DNA of 64,000 bases from an uncultured bacterium. GTDB lineage: Bacteria > Actinomycetota > Coriobacteriia > Coriobacteriales > Coriobacteriaceae. The translations under genes and the position numbers were made by a program. The stretch lies in the NCBI GenBank assembly GCA_905214525.1, contig CAJMMN010000002.1, forward strand, positions 62,001 to 126,000, written 5' to 3'. Of this stretch, positions 18,303-26,501 are shown piece by piece; the stretch's first letter is position 1; every line of letters starts with the position of its first letter. The notes below the pieces were generated by a model that saw only the letters and a program-made list of their open reading frames with translations, did not search any database and was not told the origin of the DNA.

Positions 18303-18713
18303 ATGGACGAAGAGCTTGATTACCTATGGGAGACCCTGGGCCTCGAGATCACTGCTGACCTTTGGCCCGAACGGGACAAAATCCATCCCACACTGCGCCC
18401 CGCCATCACGGTGATGCAGGCAAACTACCGCCGTGCATCCTTTTTGATCATGCGGATGTCATGGCACGCGGGACTCCCCGACCTTAAGCGAATCCAGGCA
18501 AGCCTCGTCGAGCTGTCCGGCATGCCGACCGTCATATCCGAGGCGCGCCTGGAGCAGCGCCAGCGCGAGCGACTGCAACAGCAGCGGATTCCCTTTATCT
18601 GCCCCGGCATTCAGGCATACCTGCCCTTTATGGACGAGGAGTACTGGAGCGGCAAGCCCAACAAGCACGTAAAGGTCTACGATCCGCACGAATGGGCACA
18701 GCTGAAGGACTGA
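18303..18713 (+). CDS. MarR-associated sensor-like domain protein lacking an HTH
   Basis: A 136-residue soluble protein. The C-terminal half (LSGMPTVISEARLEQRQRER, then IPFICPGIQAYLPFMDEE) resembles the N-terminal domain of a group of larger proteins annotated as MarR-family regulators, where a xIPFxxPGxQxYLPF segment precedes the winged helix. The wing-helix part is absent here, since the protein ends 25 residues later. The ATG at 18303 follows CGAGG. It could be a truncated paralogue or a small ligand-binding partner. It is monocistronic, and its neighbours on both sides are on the other strand. Confidence 0.6.
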   Translation: MDEELDYLWETLGLEITADLWPERDKIHPTLRPAITVMQANYRRASFLIMRMSWHAGLPDLKRIQASLVELSGMPTVISEARLEQRQRERLQQQRIPFICPGIQAYLPFMDEEYWSGKPNKHVKVYDPHEWAQLKD

Positions 18714-18758
18714 CTGGGGCAGGCCCGCACTCGAAATGGGACGTACTTTCCGCAGCCG

Positions 18759-19118
18759 CTACAGCAACGCCTCGGCCCAAGCCGATTCCCTAAAGCCGGG
18801 AATCACAAAGTCGTCGCCCACCAGCAGCGGACGCTTGACCAGCATGCCGTCGGTCGCCAGCAGCTCGTAGCACTCCCGATCCGTCATGCCCGCATCCAGG
18901 CGCGCCTTCAGGCCCAGCTCTCGATATTTCATGCCCGACGAATTAAAGAAGCGCCGCACCGGCAGCCCCGAACGAGCAATCCAGGTCGCTAGCTCATCAG
19001 CCGTGGGATTGTCCAAAACGATATCGCGGTCGATATACTCTACCCCGTGTTCGTCCAGCCACGCCTTGGCCTTTTTGCAGGTCGAGCACTTGGGATATTC
19101 AACAAACAGTACGGTCAT
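18759..19118 (-). CDS. ArsC/Spx-family thioredoxin-fold protein
   Basis: A 119-residue ArsC-superfamily protein. The N-terminal redox motif is CSTC at residues 11-14 (EYPKCSTCKKAKAWLDEH). KRPLLVGDDFVIPGF near the C-terminus is the conserved substrate/RNA-polymerase-facing region. The ATG at 19118 follows AAGGAAATCCC. Members either act as Spx-like transcription regulators that bind the RNA polymerase alpha subunit or as arsenate-reductase-like enzymes. The CxxC and length (about 120) fit the Spx/YffB type better than classical ArsC, and no arsenic genes are nearby. Confidence 0.85.
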   Translation of the reverse strand: MTVLFVEYPKCSTCKKAKAWLDEHGVEYIDRDIVLDNPTADELATWIARSGLPVRRFFNSSGMKYRELGLKARLDAGMTDRECYELLATDGMLVKRPLLVGDDFVIPGFRESAWAEALL

Positions 19119-19240
19119 GGGATTTCCTTTCTTAGAGAAAACAGGTGTCTGGAAAACTGCACATCGACGGCCACTCGCGATTGCAGCCGTTATTGTAGTC
19201 AATGTCGAAGCGCAGGCAGTCGCGATGTCTCGTCTTAAGG

Positions 19241-19822
19241 CTAGCGCCTCGCATGGGCGCCGATCGGCCGAGTCGCATAGCGCACCAACGCCGCTGCCAG
19301 CAATACCAACAGCATGGCGGTGACATAGCCCGCAGCATCGAATCCTAAATCGATAACGTCGAAATGCCTGCCGGGAACAAAGATCTTATGTACCTGATCG
19401 CCAACGGAGCAGACGGCGCAAAAGAGCAACACGGGCACGCAACGGGAGCATACGCTCCACGGACGCCTGGAAAAGCAAACCACGACCACCGAGGCGAACA
19501 ATCCGACGAAGAAAAACTCTACGGTATGGGCAACGCGACGGACGTTCGTGCCCACCCACATGCGAATGGAAGCAAGTCGGCCAGACCGGACATTCGAAGC
19601 AGCCGAATCGGTGCCCCCGGTCATCCCGTTCTCGGTCTGAGCTTCACCCGCGACATCGGCAGCCTGTACGCCCGTAGCCTGACCCTCCACCACACGCGCG
19701 GTGGACTCGCTCAGCAACGACGTCTCCACCGCATTTTGCTCGGTCAGCACCCAGATGCCCGCCAGCGTTGCAGCGAACAGAACGATCGCGGTCCATCCGA
19801 TTATTTGTTTTACGCGCGCCAA
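19241..19822 (-). CDS. VanZ-like membrane protein
   Basis: A 193-residue membrane protein. I choose TTG at 19822 as start because AAAGGAGGTAGGCCC precedes it at ideal spacing; the upstream ATG lacks a site. A first helix (IIGWTAIVLFAATLAGIWVL) is followed by a Ser/Thr/Gly-rich extracytoplasmic loop of about 65 residues. VanZ-type helices come next, with RRVAHTVEFFFVGL, DQVHKIFVPGR and FDVIDLGFDAAGY. VanZ relatives are linked to low-level teicoplanin resistance, but most genomic copies have no known role. The long loop before the domain is unusual for the family. Confidence 0.82.
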   Translation of the reverse strand: MARVKQIIGWTAIVLFAATLAGIWVLTEQNAVETSLLSESTARVVEGQATGVQAADVAGEAQTENGMTGGTDSAASNVRSGRLASIRMWVGTNVRRVAHTVEFFFVGLFASVVVVCFSRRPWSVCSRCVPVLLFCAVCSVGDQVHKIFVPGRHFDVIDLGFDAAGYVTAMLLVLLAAALVRYATRPIGAHARR

Positions 19823-19926
19823 GGGCCTACCTCCTTTTTTGAATATCAGCGAGTGTAGCCCCAAATGACATCGCCATCGTATCAAAATTTGAATCGCAAC
19901 AGGAAGCGACAAAGCGACGCAAGCCC

Positions 19927-20532
19927 CTACCCCGCCTCGCGCATCCAGCGATCAAACGTCCCCACGCACACGCCCAGGCACTTTGCTGCCTGGCTGCGGG
20001 TAATATCGCCCGCCTCATAGCTATCCCGTACCAGATCAAACTGAGGAGGGCACGGCTTGCGAGGTCGACCGAAACGGACCCCTCGCGCCCGCGCCGCTGC
20101 AATTCCCTCCGCTTGGCGCCGATGGATATTCTCGCGCTCCACCTGCGCCACGTAGCTCAGCAGTTGCAGCACAATATCGGCAATCAGGGCATTAGTCACA
20201 TCCGGCGTGCCGCTTGCCCTGGCGCGCGTGTCAAGCAATGGCATGTCCAACACCACAATGGCAACCCCGAGCTCCTTGGTAATGCGACGCCATTCCTCAA
20301 GAATCTCGGAGTAATTACGACCAAGTCGGTCGATAGAAAGCACCACCAGCACGTCCCCGTCTCCCAGGACGTGCAGCAGCTCGCGATAGCGCGGTCGATC
20401 GAAGTCCTTGCCGCTCGCATGGTCGGCATAAATATTCGCCGAGCCCACGCCATAGGCGCCCAGCGCATCCAGCTGCCGATTAAGATTCTGATCGCGCGAA
20501 CTCACCCGCGCATAACCATACACCGTCGCCAT
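19927..20532 (-). CDS. Serine recombinase (resolvase/invertase family)
   Basis: A 201-residue small serine recombinase. The N-terminal catalytic domain has YARVSS with nucleophile Ser11 and Arg9, the VLSIDRLGRNYSEIL segment with its conserved Asp-Arg-Leu-x-Arg, and the long dimer helix VERENIHRRQAEGI. A C-terminal resolvase-type HTH follows (ITRSQAAKCLGVCVGTFDRWM). The ATG at 20532 is near GGGGATG. No transposase or partner is adjacent, so it may be a domesticated resolvase or a solo invertase. An inverted-repeat element at 20552-20590 lies 20 bp upstream. Confidence 0.92.
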   Translation of the reverse strand: MATVYGYARVSSRDQNLNRQLDALGAYGVGSANIYADHASGKDFDRPRYRELLHVLGDGDVLVVLSIDRLGRNYSEILEEWRRITKELGVAIVVLDMPLLDTRARASGTPDVTNALIADIVLQLLSYVAQVERENIHRRQAEGIAAARARGVRFGRPRKPCPPQFDLVRDSYEAGDITRSQAAKCLGVCVGTFDRWMREAG

Positions 20533-20551
20533 CTCATCCCCGCTTTCTTGT

Positions 20552-20590
20552 AAACCTGCCAAAAAGGGACAGGTTTATTTTGGTAGGTTT
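20552..20590. repeat. GGGACAGGTTTATTTTGG repeat next to the serine recombinase
   Basis: AAACCTGCCAAAA (20552-20564) faces TTTTGGTAGGTTT (20578-20590) with one mismatch, and an inner CAGGTTT also pairs with AAACCTG. About 45 bp here match 32681-32725 at roughly 85 percent, so this is a dispersed element. It covers the promoter position of the recombinase gene. Confidence 0.7.
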
Positions 20591-20652
20591 TACCTCTCAA
20601 ATAGCAGGTAAGCGGGCGGCCGAGCAGACGGCAAGGTAGCCATGATCCAAAT

Positions 20653-20684
20653 GCGGAGGGCGGCCCCGAAAGACCGCCCTCCGC
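20653..20684. terminator. Strong hairpin downstream of rnr
   Basis: GCGGAGGGCGG (20653-20663) pairs perfectly with CCGCCCTCCGC (20674-20684). There is no T-run on either side, so it may end the rnr transcript weakly or stabilise its 3' end. Confidence 0.6.
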
Positions 20685-20709
20685 TCTCCCGCCATGAGTC
20701 GAGATTTGG

Positions 20710-22845
20710 CTAATGGATAAGCTTAAAGTCCAAGTGCCCACGCGTGGTATTGACGCGCGAGACCTCGATAATCACGCGCTGGCCCAGTTCATAGCGAGTC
20801 CCCGTGTCGGCGCCCGTCAGCGTAAGCGCATCCTCGTCGAACTCGAACCACTCGTTGCCCAGGCTCTTGATCGAAACCAAGCCTTCGACCTGCGTCAGGT
20901 CCAAGCGCACAAAGAGGCCCATGCTGCTAACCCACGAGACGGTTCCGGCATAGCGCTCGCCCAGACGGTCCTCATAGTACTGGGCAATCTTGATCTTTTG
21001 CGTCGCATGGCTAGCGGCATCTGCCGCGCGCTCGGCATCGCTGCATGCGCGGCAGATCTGCGGCAGAATGCGCGGCAGCGACTCGCGCCCCTTGCCGATC
21101 AGCCGCGGCGTACGGACCAGGGCGTCCTTGCCGCCGAGCTGCTCATAGGCCAACTGCAGTTTGAGCACGCGGTGCACCACCAGATCGGGGTAGCGACGGA
21201 TGGGACTCGTAAAGTGACAGTAGCACGGCGCGGCGAGCGCAAAGTGGCCCTCGTTGCGCGGCTTGTACAGTGCGCGCTGCATGCTGCGCAGAAGCAGCGT
21301 GTTGACGAGCGGTGCGTTGGCCGTACCGGCGGCAGCATCAACTGCAGCCTGTAGCTCATCGGGACTCCCCAGGGCGATACCGGCAGCACGGCGATCGTCG
21401 ATGATGCCTAGCTGCGCCAGCGCAACGGCGGCACCGTGCAGGCTATCGGGGCTCGGATCCTCATGCACGCGATAGCAGGCCTCGATATCACGGTCTGCCA
21501 GCCACTCTGCAACGCACTCGTTGGCGAGTAGCATGGCTTCCTCGATAAGCGACGTGGCACACGAACGCTCGCGCGCCACAATCTGCACGGGCACTCCGTC
21601 CTCATCCAATAGAGCGCGAATCTCGGCCGTGTCAAAATCGACTGAGCCGCGGGCACGACGAATACGACGGCGAAGTTCGGCGAGTTCGTTGGCGGCGACA
21701 AGGAAATCGCCGAGGTCGACGTTATAGCCGCGAGCAGTTTCCTCGCACGCAAGACCGCGCTCAAGCGCCTCCTCGCGCGAGGCCTCAGCAGCCGCAACAT
21801 CCTCAGCGGCGCCTTCCAGCACCCCATACTCCACCGCGCCGGCACGCACCAGCAGCGCCTCGGCGCCGTCATAGTCCATACGCACACGCGAGCGAATCAC
21901 GCTGGGGTACGGATCGTAATGCCGCACGCGACCCTGCGCATCGAGTTCAATGTCAACGGTAAACGCAAGACGGTCCTCGTCAGGGCGAAGCGAACACAGG
22001 TCACAGGACAGGCGTTCGGGCAGCATGGGAAGCACGCGATCGGCCAGATACACCGATGTCGTACGATGGCGAGCCTCAAGATCGATATGCCCGTCCCAAG
22101 CCACATAGTGAGAAACGTCAGCGATATGCACACCCAGCTTGTAGCCACCCTCGGGCGTGCGCTCAAGCGAAATGGCATCGTCAAAGTCGCGCGCGTCGAC
22201 CGGGTCGATCGTGATGACAAAGCGGTCGCGCAGATCGCGGCGGAGCGGGTCCTTAAGCGCCGCGGACACATCGAGCGAAAGTCCCTCGGCCTCGTCCAGC
22301 GCGGCCTCGGGATAGCTATCGGTATAGCCGTAACGCGCCATCACGTATTGAACGCCCAAATCGGGCGCGTCATCTCCGCCAATGCGGCGTTCGATCGTCA
22401 CGGTGCCCGATTCCAGGCGCGTCGGGTAGGTCAAAATGCGCGCGACAACGGCATCACCCGGGTGGACGCCCAGACGATCCGCCGAGGTATCCTCGGGCAG
22501 AATGAAGAAGTCGGCCTTCAGGCGCGAATCGAGCGGCTCGATCACACCGAGCGGACCAGCGGTCTGGTACGCACCCACCACGCTTATGGCTGCGCGCTCA
22601 ACCACGCCTTCGATCACGGCGCGCCACTCACCGTGCGGGCTGTTCTTAATGCTCACGGCAACGGTATCGCCATCCATGATCTCGCGCTTACCGCGGCCCA
22701 TAACCTTGTAGTCGCCGCTCTCGGTTATGACATAGGCGCCATGCTCATGGAGCTGCACGCGCCCGGTCAGGCTCGGACGGCGTTCGCTGCGCACCGGCCC
22801 ACGCTTATTGCGAGCACCGCGCTTATGCTTGTTATTGCGCCCCAT
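20710..22845 (-). CDS. rnr: Ribonuclease R
   Basis: A 711-residue 3'-5' exoribonuclease that degrades structured RNA. N-terminal cold-shock-like OB domains (LTGRVQLHEHGAYVITE) lead into the RNB catalytic domain with the metal-binding motif DPVDARDFDDA at residues 215-225. RLSCDLCSLRPDEDRLAF and YKPRNEGHFALAAPCYCHFTSPIRRYPDL follow, and a C-terminal S1 domain begins at ERYAGTVSWVSSMGLFVRL. It lacks the very basic tail of the E. coli enzyme, and the length is normal for Gram-positive RNase R. RNase R works with tmRNA/SmpB in clearing faulty mRNA; smpB is about 4 kb downstream on the same strand. Confidence 0.96.
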   Translation of the reverse strand: MGRNNKHKRGARNKRGPVRSERRPSLTGRVQLHEHGAYVITESGDYKVMGRGKREIMDGDTVAVSIKNSPHGEWRAVIEGVVERAAISVVGAYQTAGPLGVIEPLDSRLKADFFILPEDTSADRLGVHPGDAVVARILTYPTRLESGTVTIERRIGGDDAPDLGVQYVMARYGYTDSYPEAALDEAEGLSLDVSAALKDPLRRDLRDRFVITIDPVDARDFDDAISLERTPEGGYKLGVHIADVSHYVAWDGHIDLEARHRTTSVYLADRVLPMLPERLSCDLCSLRPDEDRLAFTVDIELDAQGRVRHYDPYPSVIRSRVRMDYDGAEALLVRAGAVEYGVLEGAAEDVAAAEASREEALERGLACEETARGYNVDLGDFLVAANELAELRRRIRRARGSVDFDTAEIRALLDEDGVPVQIVARERSCATSLIEEAMLLANECVAEWLADRDIEACYRVHEDPSPDSLHGAAVALAQLGIIDDRRAAGIALGSPDELQAAVDAAAGTANAPLVNTLLLRSMQRALYKPRNEGHFALAAPCYCHFTSPIRRYPDLVVHRVLKLQLAYEQLGGKDALVRTPRLIGKGRESLPRILPQICRACSDAERAADAASHATQKIKIAQYYEDRLGERYAGTVSWVSSMGLFVRLDLTQVEGLVSIKSLGNEWFEFDEDALTLTGADTGTRYELGQRVIIEVSRVNTTRGHLDFKLIH

Positions 22846-22922
22846 GGCGCCTCCTTGCTATCGATGACGAACTCCAAAGAGTCTACCCAAATGATTCGCT
22901 TTCCTGCCGTCCCCTAGAGATC

Positions 22923-22956
22923 AAAAAACGGGCCGCCCCATAAGAGACGACCCGTT
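22923..22956 (-). terminator. Terminator of ftsE-ftsX
   Basis: On the minus strand AACGGGTCG pairs with CGGCCCGTT around a 12-base loop (one mismatch), followed by TTTTTT. It lies 25 bp past the ftsX stop. Confidence 0.85.
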
Positions 22957-22980
22957 GGAAGGGATGAATTCCAGGCATGC

Positions 22981-23901
22981 CTACACGCGCAGGTAGCGGC
23001 GCATGGCTATGGCAGAACCAAAGAGACCGATAATCACACCGACCAGAATCAGCGCAGCATAGGTCACCAGGTAGTACTGCATCGGCAGGGCAAACGACAT
23101 CCAGCCGATGCTCTCCTGCAAACGCGGAATCATCAGATTGCGCAGCAGCTCCAGAACGCCGATGGAAAGCAGCGAGCCCAAAATGGCCTGCAGTACGCCC
23201 TCGGTGATAAACGGGCCGCGAATGAAGCCGTTGCTGGCGCCGACCAGACGCATAATCGCAATCTCACGACGACGCGCCGTGATGGACAGGCGAATCGTGT
23301 TGTTGATGAAGATGAATGCGATAAAGGTCAAAAGGCCAACGAGCACCACGGCGGCGATGCGGATGTAGTTGGTCACCTGGAACAGGCGGCTCACTTCCTC
23401 TTGGCCGTACAGCACGCTCGCGTTGACGTCGCCGTCATCCGCGATCTTCTGGAAGTCGGCGTTCTTCTTGAGCTTCTGGGCCGTGCTCTCGACCTTGGAC
23501 GGATCGTCCATCTCAATTGCAAACGAAGCCGGCAGCGGGTTCTGGCCATCGAGCGCGCTCATGGTGGCGTCGGCGTTGCCCGACATCTTGCTCGTATACT
23601 CGGCCAGCGCGTCGTCCTTGTCCTTATAGGTCACGGACTTGACGTTATTCCACGTCTTAAGCTCGGCCTCAAAAGCCTGAACATCGGCCTGATCGGCGTC
23701 ATCGCTAATGAACGCGTTGATGACAACCTGATCCTCGACGGTGCCGATCACGGAGTTCAGCATCGCGGAGCCCATGATGAACAGGCCGATGATAAACAGC
23801 GAAAGGAAGATCGTGATGACGGCGCCGAGCGAGGTAGTCCAGTTACGGAAGAAGTGACTGATTGCCTCTTTGAAGGAGTAGCCCACGTTAGTTGGTGCCA
23901 T
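22981..23901 (-). CDS. ftsX: Cell division protein FtsX
   Basis: A 306-residue inner-membrane partner of FtsE. The FtsEX complex uses ATP to activate peptidoglycan hydrolases at the division site. The four-helix layout is clear: helix 1 near residues 25-50 (GAVITIFLSLFIIGLFIMG), a large extracellular loop of about 115 residues (FISDDADQADVQAFEAELK...), then three helices in the C-terminal FtsX domain containing RREIAIMRLVGASNGFI. The gene starts 14 bp inside the end of ftsE, so the two are coupled. Confidence 0.96.
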   Translation of the reverse strand: MAPTNVGYSFKEAISHFFRNWTTSLGAVITIFLSLFIIGLFIMGSAMLNSVIGTVEDQVVINAFISDDADQADVQAFEAELKTWNNVKSVTYKDKDDALAEYTSKMSGNADATMSALDGQNPLPASFAIEMDDPSKVESTAQKLKKNADFQKIADDGDVNASVLYGQEEVSRLFQVTNYIRIAAVVLVGLLTFIAFIFINNTIRLSITARRREIAIMRLVGASNGFIRGPFITEGVLQAILGSLLSIGVLELLRNLMIPRLQESIGWMSFALPMQYYLVTYAALILVGVIIGLFGSAIAMRRYLRV

Positions 23902-25108
23902 AGTTGCCGTAACCTCCCCTCTCCTGGTCGCGGATAACGTGGCCGCCCTCGAGGGCGATCACGCGACGGTGCATGCTATCGACCATCTCGCGGTCGTGCG
24001 TGGCGACGATCACGGTGGTGCCGGTGCGGTTAATACGCTCGAGCAGCTTCATGATGCCCAGCGAGATCGCCGGGTCGAGGTTGCCCGTGGGCTCGTCACA
24101 GATCAAAAGCGGCGGGCGGTTGACCATGGCGCGGGCAACGGCAACGCGCTGCTGCTCGCCACCGGAAAGCTGGTCGGGCAGCGAGTCCATCTGATCGGCC
24201 AGACCGACCAGACGCAGCACCTCCGGCACCTGGCTGCGAATGACGCCCTTGGGCTTGCCGATGCACTGCAGGGCAAACGCCACGTTTTCGTAGGCGGTCT
24301 TTTGCGGCAGAAGCTTAAAGTCCTGGAACACGGCGCCAATCTGGCGGCGCAGGAACGGAACCTTGCGGTTCTTGATCTTCATGAGGTCCTGACCGGCAAC
24401 CAAGATGCGGCCGCTCGTCGGCTTGACGTCGCGGTTGAGCGTCGACAGCAGCGTGGTCTTACCCGAGCCGGAATGACCGACCAGGAAGACGAACTCGCCC
24501 GGATAGATCTCGATGTTGATGTCGTCGAGTGCAGGCTTGTTGGGCTGTGCCGGATAGATCTTGGTGACATGCTCCATAAGGATGACGGGCTCGACACCGG
24601 CCTGCTTGGCCATCTTCTTGCGGCTGGCTTGCGGATCGATGGGCGCAAACACCGACGTAAAATCGGGGTTGTTGAGCGCGTTATCGAGGCTTGCGACCTC
24701 GGCGGCCTGATCGCTCTCGACCACCGGGGCAGCAGGCTGCGTGGGATCGGGAATAGCGGCAAAGAGACCGGACTGCGCAGGCTGAGGAACCGGCGTCGCA
24801 GGGGCCATGGGGTCGGGAATGCCGGCCATGGTAGGCTGCGGCGTGGCGGCGCCAGCCTGAGGCTGCTCCACGCGAGCGGTCACGGCCTGAACGGGCTCAA
24901 AACCCGCCGTGCCGGAAAGCGCGACATCGCTGGTGGGATTGTAGGCAAAGGGATCGGATGCCGGCTGTGCCTGATCTGCCGGCTGAGCGGGGGCCTGAGC
25001 AACAGGCTGGCCCTCTGAATCCGGAGCGGCGAAACGACTGCCCTGGACGCCCGTCTGCGTCTTGGGGGCATCATCGCCCGCACCGGAGGTACGGAAGTGG
25101 TTACCCAC
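23888..25108 (-). CDS. ftsE: Cell division ATP-binding protein FtsE with a long N-terminal extension
   Basis: A 406-residue protein; normal FtsE is about 220-230. The ABC domain begins near residue 175 (VILMEHVTKIYPAQ) with Walker A GHSGSGKTT (211-219), signature LSGGEQQRVAVARA, Walker B LLICDEPTGNLDP and switch His in VATHDREMVD. The first 170 residues are Pro/Ala/Gln-rich and disordered, with three repeats around IPDP and a helical stretch (ASLDNALNNPDFTSVFAP). The start is GTG at 25108, preceded by AAGGAGC. Since the extension is in frame with normal codon use, I treat it as real. It might dock divisome partners. Confidence 0.93.
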   Translation of the reverse strand: MGNHFRTSGAGDDAPKTQTGVQGSRFAAPDSEGQPVAQAPAQPADQAQPASDPFAYNPTSDVALSGTAGFEPVQAVTARVEQPQAGAATPQPTMAGIPDPMAPATPVPQPAQSGLFAAIPDPTQPAAPVVESDQAAEVASLDNALNNPDFTSVFAPIDPQASRKKMAKQAGVEPVILMEHVTKIYPAQPNKPALDDINIEIYPGEFVFLVGHSGSGKTTLLSTLNRDVKPTSGRILVAGQDLMKIKNRKVPFLRRQIGAVFQDFKLLPQKTAYENVAFALQCIGKPKGVIRSQVPEVLRLVGLADQMDSLPDQLSGGEQQRVAVARAMVNRPPLLICDEPTGNLDPAISLGIMKLLERINRTGTTVIVATHDREMVDSMHRRVIALEGGHVIRDQERGGYGNYGTN

Positions 25109-25213
25109 TGGTGCTCCTTATCGTCGTGCGTTTAAACTACATGAGCGCTTTGTATTTTAGCAGCATTAGCTTTACTGCACATAAGAAGCATGGCGGGGTT
25201 TGGGTCTCACCGA
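25109..25213. other. ftsE upstream region
   Basis: This short AT-richer stretch should include the ftsE leader and promoter. I see the ribosome-binding site but no clear -35/-10 pair. Together with 25338-25489 it is the non-coding space around the long inverted repeat. Confidence 0.4.
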
Positions 25214-25337
25214 CCGGGCGCAGGGTTACCTCCCAAATCGTCCTCGCGCATGGCCGGCATTTGTCCTGCTCCTGCGGAGCTGCGGACAAACGCCGGCCTG
25301 CGCCGCGGAAAGATTTGGGAGGTAACCCTGCGCCCGG
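25214..25337. repeat. Long inverted repeat (124 bp, 26-bp perfect ends)
   Basis: Positions 25214-25239 and 25312-25337 are perfect inverted copies. The next 28 bp inward also pair with several mismatches, leaving a short GC-rich loop around 25275. The RNA would form an about 55-bp hairpin on either strand. It starts CCGGGCGCAGGGTTACCTCC. No open frame here is credible. Candidates are a MITE-like element or a structured RNA. Confidence 0.75.
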
Positions 25338-25489
25338 CCTGCGGCTACTATGGGGCCGACGCACCAACTTGAGATGCTGCGCATACAAAGTTGGAAGGGT
25401 CTGAATTGCACTTTGTTGGGATGGGCCCGTTTCCCCATGGGAACTTTGCTTGGCAGGACTCTAATTTAAATTCAGCATAAACAGGGGCG

Positions 25490-25512
25490 CCCTCTTTGAG
25501 GACGCCCCTGTT
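25490..25512 (-). terminator. Terminator of the transketolase operon
   Basis: On the minus strand ACAGGGGCG pairs with CGCCCCTGT with a GAGG/CCTC extension, followed by TTATG. It lies about 45 bp past the stop at 25559. Confidence 0.7.
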
Positions 25513-25558
25513 CTGGCTTGTTTGCGGTTGTCGACGCGATACTTTGCCTCGTCTTGCC

Positions 25559-26500
25559 TTATGCCAAGAACTCCTTGGTGGTCGCCACGATGTTGGCGGC
25601 GTCCAGGCCGTACTTGTGCAGGAGCTCGGCACCCGGGCCGGACTCGCCGAAGGTGTCGTTGACGCCAATCTTCTTGAGCGGCGTCGGGCACTGCTCACAC
25701 AGGACGTCGGCAACGGCGCTGCCCAGGCCACCGATCACAGAGTGCTCCTCGACGGTCACGACGTGGCCGGTCTTGGTGGCGCTCTTGACGATCAGGTCGG
25801 CATCGATGGGCTTGATGGTGTGCATGTTGATGACCTCGGCGTCGATGCCCTCGGCAGCGAGCTGCTCGGCGGCCTCGAGAGCCTCGCCGACCATCAGGCC
25901 GCAGGCGATGATGGTCACATCGGCGCCCTCGCGCATGACAATGCCCTTACCCAACTCGAACTTGTAGGTCTCGGGGTCGTTGATAACCGGCGAGGCCAAA
26001 CGGGCGAAGCGCATGTACACCGGACCGTCGCACTCGTAGGCGGCGCGCGTCACGGCGCGGGCCTCCACGTCGTCGGCGGGAACAATTACGGTCATGCCGG
26101 GGATGACGCGCATGAGGGCGATATCCTCGCAGCACTGGTGCGTGGCGCCGTCCTCGCCCACCGAGATGCCGGCGTGCGTGGCACCGATCTTAACGTTGAG
26201 GTGCGGGTAGCCGATGGAGTTGCGGACCTGCTCAAAGGCGCGACCGGCAGCGAACATGGCAAAGGTACTCGCGAAGGCAACACGACCAGTGGTCGCGATA
26301 CCGGCGGCGACGCCCATCAGGTTGCTCTCGGCAATGCCCACATCGAAGAAGCGGTCGGGGCAAGCGGCCTTAAACTTACCGGTCTGCGTGGCGGCGGCCA
26401 GGTCGGCGTCGAGGACCACAAAGTCATCGTGCTCGTTGGCGAGCTCGACGAGGGCCTCGCCGTAACTTACACGCGTGGCGATTTTCTTGACGTCTGCCAT
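25559..26500 (-). CDS. Transketolase, C-terminal subunit
   Basis: A 313-residue pyrimidine-binding plus C-terminal half of a split transketolase. ADLAAATQTGKFKAACPDRF, then FFDVGIAESNLMGVAAGIA with the catalytic Glu that activates thiamine diphosphate, and THAGISVGEDGATHQCCEDI are typical. EEHSVIGGLGSAVADVL marks the C-terminal domain. The ATG at 26500 follows GAGGAGC and lies 1 bp after the stop of the N-terminal subunit gene, so both are made in equal amounts. Together they transfer two-carbon units in the pentose phosphate pathway. Confidence 0.94.
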   Translation of the reverse strand: MADVKKIATRVSYGEALVELANEHDDFVVLDADLAAATQTGKFKAACPDRFFDVGIAESNLMGVAAGIATTGRVAFASTFAMFAAGRAFEQVRNSIGYPHLNVKIGATHAGISVGEDGATHQCCEDIALMRVIPGMTVIVPADDVEARAVTRAAYECDGPVYMRFARLASPVINDPETYKFELGKGIVMREGADVTIIACGLMVGEALEAAEQLAAEGIDAEVINMHTIKPIDADLIVKSATKTGHVVTVEEHSVIGGLGSAVADVLCEQCPTPLKKIGVNDTFGESGPGAELLHKYGLDAANIVATTKEFLA

Positions 26501-26501
26501 C

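Noticed and set aside
25137..25438. Small genes within the 25.2-kb long inverted repeat
   Set aside because: The same arms are open in several frames on both strands, as expected of an inverted repeat. None has a start signal.
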